This document shows positions 5,702 through 5,706 of a stretch of DNA of 5,706 nt, piece after piece (within the stretch, counting starts at the first letter, position 1; every line of letters starts with the position of its first letter). Source of the stretch: Saprospirales bacterium (GTDB taxonomy: Bacteria; Bacteroidota; Bacteroidia; Chitinophagales; Saprospiraceae). The notes under the pieces are model-generated. The model saw only the letters and a program-made list of their open reading frames with translations, was not told the origin of the DNA and did no database searches. The stretch covers positions 1 through 5,706 of the forward strand of contig DLXL01000113.1 in assembly GCA_003448025.1 (NCBI GenBank), in the 5' to 3' direction. The position numbers and the translations under genes are program-made.

Positions 5702-5706
5702 TACCG

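Overview
The window looks like chromosomal DNA from a Bacteroidota organism, probably close to the Saprospiria (the class-level placement is inference). The grounds are a secreted metalloprotease with a type IX secretion (T9SS) C-terminal sorting domain, a lipoprotein whose mature start resembles a Bacteroidota surface-export signal, starts without clear Shine-Dalgarno sequences, and a promoter matching the Bacteroidota consensus TTG-N19-21-TAnnTTTG. All supportable genes are on the minus strand.

Layout, left to right: a GC-rich tandem repeat (1-149) built on GGGGCTAGCGCCCC; an imperfect inverted repeat (201-244); a putative surface lipoprotein gene (290-946); a hairpin terminator (961-995); a 625-residue metzincin protease with a T9SS tail (1012-2889); a repeat-rich region without a convincing gene (2890-3660), holding copy A of a structured dispersed element and a fourth GCTAGCGCC-type repeat; a decayed antitoxin/PIN-toxin module with its promoter still present (3663-4158); a membrane protein with a DUF3592-like region (4260-5318); and a large nested palindromic element, copy B (about 5429-5701).

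Two signals stand out. First, copies A (plus orientation) and B (minus orientation) are clearly homologous, yet the arms of their central stem differ in sequence while both remain able to pair. Copy B reuses one 17-base arm four times and is flanked by a 15-base imperfect inverted repeat. This looks like a non-coding, structure-selected mobile or REP/BIME-like element. Second, the toxin-antitoxin module is doubly broken: the antitoxin has TAG at codon 4, and the toxin has lost its N-terminal half including the first catalytic acid.

The left genes are AT-rich (sampled stretches near 40% GC) and the DUF3592-like gene is clearly GC-richer (sampled near 55%). Together with the repeats and the dead TA module, this suggests an accessory, rearranged region. 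No shared pathway links the protease, the lipoprotein and the membrane protein.
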